Origin: Pelagophyceae sp. CCMP2097
Taxonomy: Eukaryota; Sar; Pelagophyceae
Assembly: GCA_026770575.1 (NCBI GenBank)
Contig: MU657218.1
Coordinates: 72,916 to 93,261 of the forward strand
DNA: 20,346 bases
Reading direction: 5' to 3'
Part shown: positions 18,544 through 20,346 of the stretch, piece by piece
Position numbering within the stretch: position 1 is the first letter of the stretch
Layout: each line of letters opens with the position of its first letter
Made by a program: the position numbers and the translations under genes
The notes under the pieces: model-generated
What the model saw: only the letters and a program-made list of their open reading frames with translations
Told to the model about the DNA's origin: nothing
The model's database searches: none

Positions 18544-19758
18544 ATGCGCGCCCGCTGCGCGTGGGGGCTGCTCTTCGCCGCGCCGTGGGCGGCGGCGGAC
18601 TCGGCGGTCGTCGCCGACCAGCTTGCGGCGGCCCGACTCACGGCCGCGGCCGCGGCGCCCCCCCCGGCCGCGGCCCCGGTCGCCCACCCGAGTAGCGTCC
18701 GCGAGCTGCTGGCCGACGCGACGCACCTCGACGTCGGGGCGCGATTTGGGGGTTCGCAGGCGTGGCTGTTTTCTTTTTTAAAGGCGCGCGGCATCTCTTC
18801 AAAGCCTGTCGGCTTGGACATTGATCCCTTCAACGTCCGCCAATGCTTAGCAAACGGCCAGAACTGCGTCCTGGCGGACGCCCGGCTGGTGTCGCAGTAC
18901 GGTGTCCAATTGGTGAGGGGCGTGACACTATTTCACGTGCTCGAACACATCGGCACCAAGCAACCTTCACGGCAAAAAGGCGACCCGACCTTCTTCCGCA
19001 GATACGTCGACGGCTCTCCGAAGCCCGGCGAGCTGCCGACTGCGCCGGAAGCGCTGAGCGAGTCTGGCACTTTTGACGTCCGAGACGTGTCTTCCGCCGC
19101 GACGTTGTTTAGAGCTATTCTAAGGCTTCCCACTCAATGGTTGTTGATGCGGGGCCCGAACTTTGACGACGACTCTTTACTAAGGAAGCTCGGCTTTGTG
19201 AAATCGTTTGCGGCTTGGCGGGTGCACACGTGTCACTTCAACACCACTCATTTACTCCAAGCCTTTCTGAAACCGCCCGCTCGCAAAAGCTGGCTCTTCA
19301 TCACGGCGCACAACCCCATTTCGAACTCGAACCATTCCAGGATGCAACCTCTTGTGAGGAAAGGGTCGGCTTTTGAAAAAGCGGCTTTTGAAAAAGGTCT
19401 GGTTTGTTCGGGAGCGGTTTGCGATCAACACGCCTACGACAAGCCCGTATCTCCTTACAAGCCTTCCGTCGACTTACCAAGAGTCTACGAGTTCCAGACC
19501 GCACTCGCTCTCTTCGGCGTGCCTGCATCAGGTGAGTTGGAGCCGGAGCAGGCGTGGTTAGTTGAAGCCCACTGGAAGTTGCTCAACAAAAAGAGAGGCA
19601 TCTTCATCGCGTGCGCCACGCCGGACCTCGACGCCGTCCGCGACGCCGCGCACTGCAACCAGCTCTTCGAACCATTGCGCGAAGCCGCCCAGCTGAGCAT
19701 CCGGAAACAAGGCCTCCAACAGCACCGCGCCTCGATGCTGCCTGGGGCTTTCGTGTGA
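18544..19758 (+). CDS. SAM-dependent methyltransferase-like protein with signal peptide, intronless
   Basis: A 404-residue protein starting at the ATG at 18544. The start MRARCAWGLLFAAPWAAADS reads as a signal peptide. Residues 62-70 (LDVGARFGG) match motif I of class I methyltransferases. LDIDPFNVRQCLANGQ (91-106) matches the acidic end of strand 2, and LFHVLEHIG (129-137) matches the catalytic-region HVLEH motif of UbiE-like enzymes. The C-terminal half is unassigned; it includes WLLMRGPNFDDDSLLRKLGF and a short tandem AFEKAAFEK. The substrate is unknown. Secretion or organelle targeting is suggested only by the leader. The frame stays open upstream to an ATG at 18313, inside the right terminal inverted repeat, so a 481-residue form is possible. 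I prefer the downstream start for its signal peptide and the AT-rich, motif-free upstream part. No introns are needed. Confidence 0.68.
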   Translation: MRARCAWGLLFAAPWAAADSAVVADQLAAARLTAAAAAPPPAAAPVAHPSSVRELLADATHLDVGARFGGSQAWLFSFLKARGISSKPVGLDIDPFNVRQCLANGQNCVLADARLVSQYGVQLVRGVTLFHVLEHIGTKQPSRQKGDPTFFRRYVDGSPKPGELPTAPEALSESGTFDVRDVSSAATLFRAILRLPTQWLLMRGPNFDDDSLLRKLGFVKSFAAWRVHTCHFNTTHLLQAFLKPPARKSWLFITAHNPISNSNHSRMQPLVRKGSAFEKAAFEKGLVCSGAVCDQHAYDKPVSPYKPSVDLPRVYEFQTALALFGVPASGELEPEQAWLVEAHWKLLNKKRGIFIACATPDLDAVRDAAHCNQLFEPLREAAQLSIRKQGLQQHRASMLPGAFV

Positions 19759-19951
19759 TAATTCCATTTGGGGTCTTTCCATTGGACGTGGCTCCCTTGG
19801 GGAGGTGATTGGGGCTCCTGGGGACGTGTGCTCCTTTTGAAGGCGCGGGATTCTGAGAAGGACTTTTCTGCCAGTGGCCTGCGCTTGAACCAGGGCCTTT
19901 GTGCTCCCACCGAGCTCCCTCGAGAGCTTTAAGAAGTGGTCGATTCGTGTC
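19759..19951. other. Intergenic stretch between methyltransferase and right-hand WD40 fragment
   Basis: About 190 bp with no recognisable gene. It contains several GGGG(T/C)TC-type words near 19770-19830, but no start codon in frame with the WD40 fragment that follows. Confidence 0.45.
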
Positions 19952-20346
19952 ACCTTATTCGCCTTCGTGACAGCGAGCTTCGACAAGACGGCGCAACTCT
20001 GGGATGCCGAGACGGGCGCGCTGCAGCTGACGCTCGAGGAGAGCACACCCGTCTGCAGCTGCGCGCTCTCGTCCGACGGCAAGCGCGTCGTGTTGAGTTA
20101 CGACAAGACGGCGCGGGTCTGGGACGCCGCGACGGGCGCGCTGGTGAAGACGCTCGAGGGGTACAGCGACGTCTACATCTGCGCGTTCTCGCCCGACGGC
20201 AAGCGCGTCGTGACGGCGAGCACCGACAAGACGGCACGGCTCTGGGACGCCGCGACGGGCGCGCTGCAGACGACGCTCGAAGGGCACACCCGCGACGTCG
20301 TCAGCTGCGCGTTCTCGAGCGACGGCGCGCACGTCGTGACGGCGAG
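19952..20346 (+). CDS. WD40-repeat protein fragment, damaged 5' end, runs off right edge
   Basis: Plus-strand frame with three WD40 ends and the start of a further repeat: TASFDKTAQLWDAETGALQL, then CALSSDGKRVVLSYDKTARV, then CAFSPDGKRVVTASTDKTAR, then CAFSSDGAHVVTA at the window edge. It belongs to the same family as the WD40 gene at 14819-15787 but lies in the opposite orientation. No ATG precedes it in frame. The first repeat jumps from TLFAF straight to VTASFDK, lacking the SPDGKR segment, and the second lacks a residue before SYDK. It is therefore either a 5'-truncated pseudogene or an internal exon whose upstream part lies across an unseen intron. The frame is otherwise open. Confidence 0.75.

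Noticed and set aside
1..20346. tRNA, rRNA, riboswitch or bacterial promoter signals
   Set aside because: I found no convincing cloverleaf, rRNA core or bacterial-type signals, and the window is eukaryotic in style.

Overview
The window looks like nuclear DNA of a GC-rich microalga, most likely a stramenopile of the pelagophyte (Aureococcus-like) type. Three genes are broken by many short introns, about 45 to 300 bp. Most have GT donors with G at intron position 5 (GTGCGT, GTCCGG, GTACGT) and AG|G acceptors. Near-identical WD40 repeats of the LEGHT...FSPDGKR...TARLWDAETGAL type, and a chlamydial-Pmp-like beta-helix joined to a polytopic membrane domain, fit the same group. The taxon is inferred from style; no marker gene is present. 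I see no rRNA, tRNA or CRISPR array.

Layout, left to right. (1) Positions 1-2039, minus strand: a membrane acyltransferase (acyltransferase-3 family) in at least seven exons, running off the left edge. (2) 2040-4128: about 2.1 kb between divergent genes, with no convincing gene and one GC-rich self-complementary repeat. (3) 4129-11806, plus strand: one large gene of about 13 exons and about 2077 residues. It encodes a signal peptide, C-type 'DGWDG' modules, a Pmp-like beta-helix, a Cys-rich stalk and a multi-pass membrane domain like those of TRP-like algal receptor/channel proteins. A 426-bp element with perfect 19-bp terminal inverted repeats and 10-bp flanking direct repeats sits at the 3' side of exon 11. 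(4) 11957-14523, plus strand: a 12-exon secretory-pathway glycosyltransferase related to the NodZ/FUT8-like fucosyltransferases. (5) 14819-15787, minus strand: an intronless six-repeat WD40 protein. (6) 16195-18321: a 2.1-kb element with about 77-bp terminal inverted repeats and a broken minus-strand gene of unknown function. (7) 18544-19758, plus strand: an intronless SAM-methyltransferase-like protein with a signal peptide, starting just outside that element. (8) 19952 to the right edge: a second WD40 fragment, inverted relative to the first and with a damaged first repeat.

Three of the genes encode proteins for the secretory pathway or cell surface: an O-acyltransferase, a huge surface receptor/channel and a fucosyltransferase-like enzyme. 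That may be loose functional clustering, but nothing proves co-regulation. The right third is repeat- and transposon-rich.

Exon boundaries were derived by hand from reading-frame continuity, protein motifs and GT...AG signals. With the exons chosen, both large plus-strand genes close exactly in frame (6234 nt and 1395 nt). They remain predictions without transcript data. The most notable observations are the inverted-repeat element that may supply a splice site, introns that begin with a copy of the following exon, and recurrent splitting of a glycine codon by phase-1 introns.
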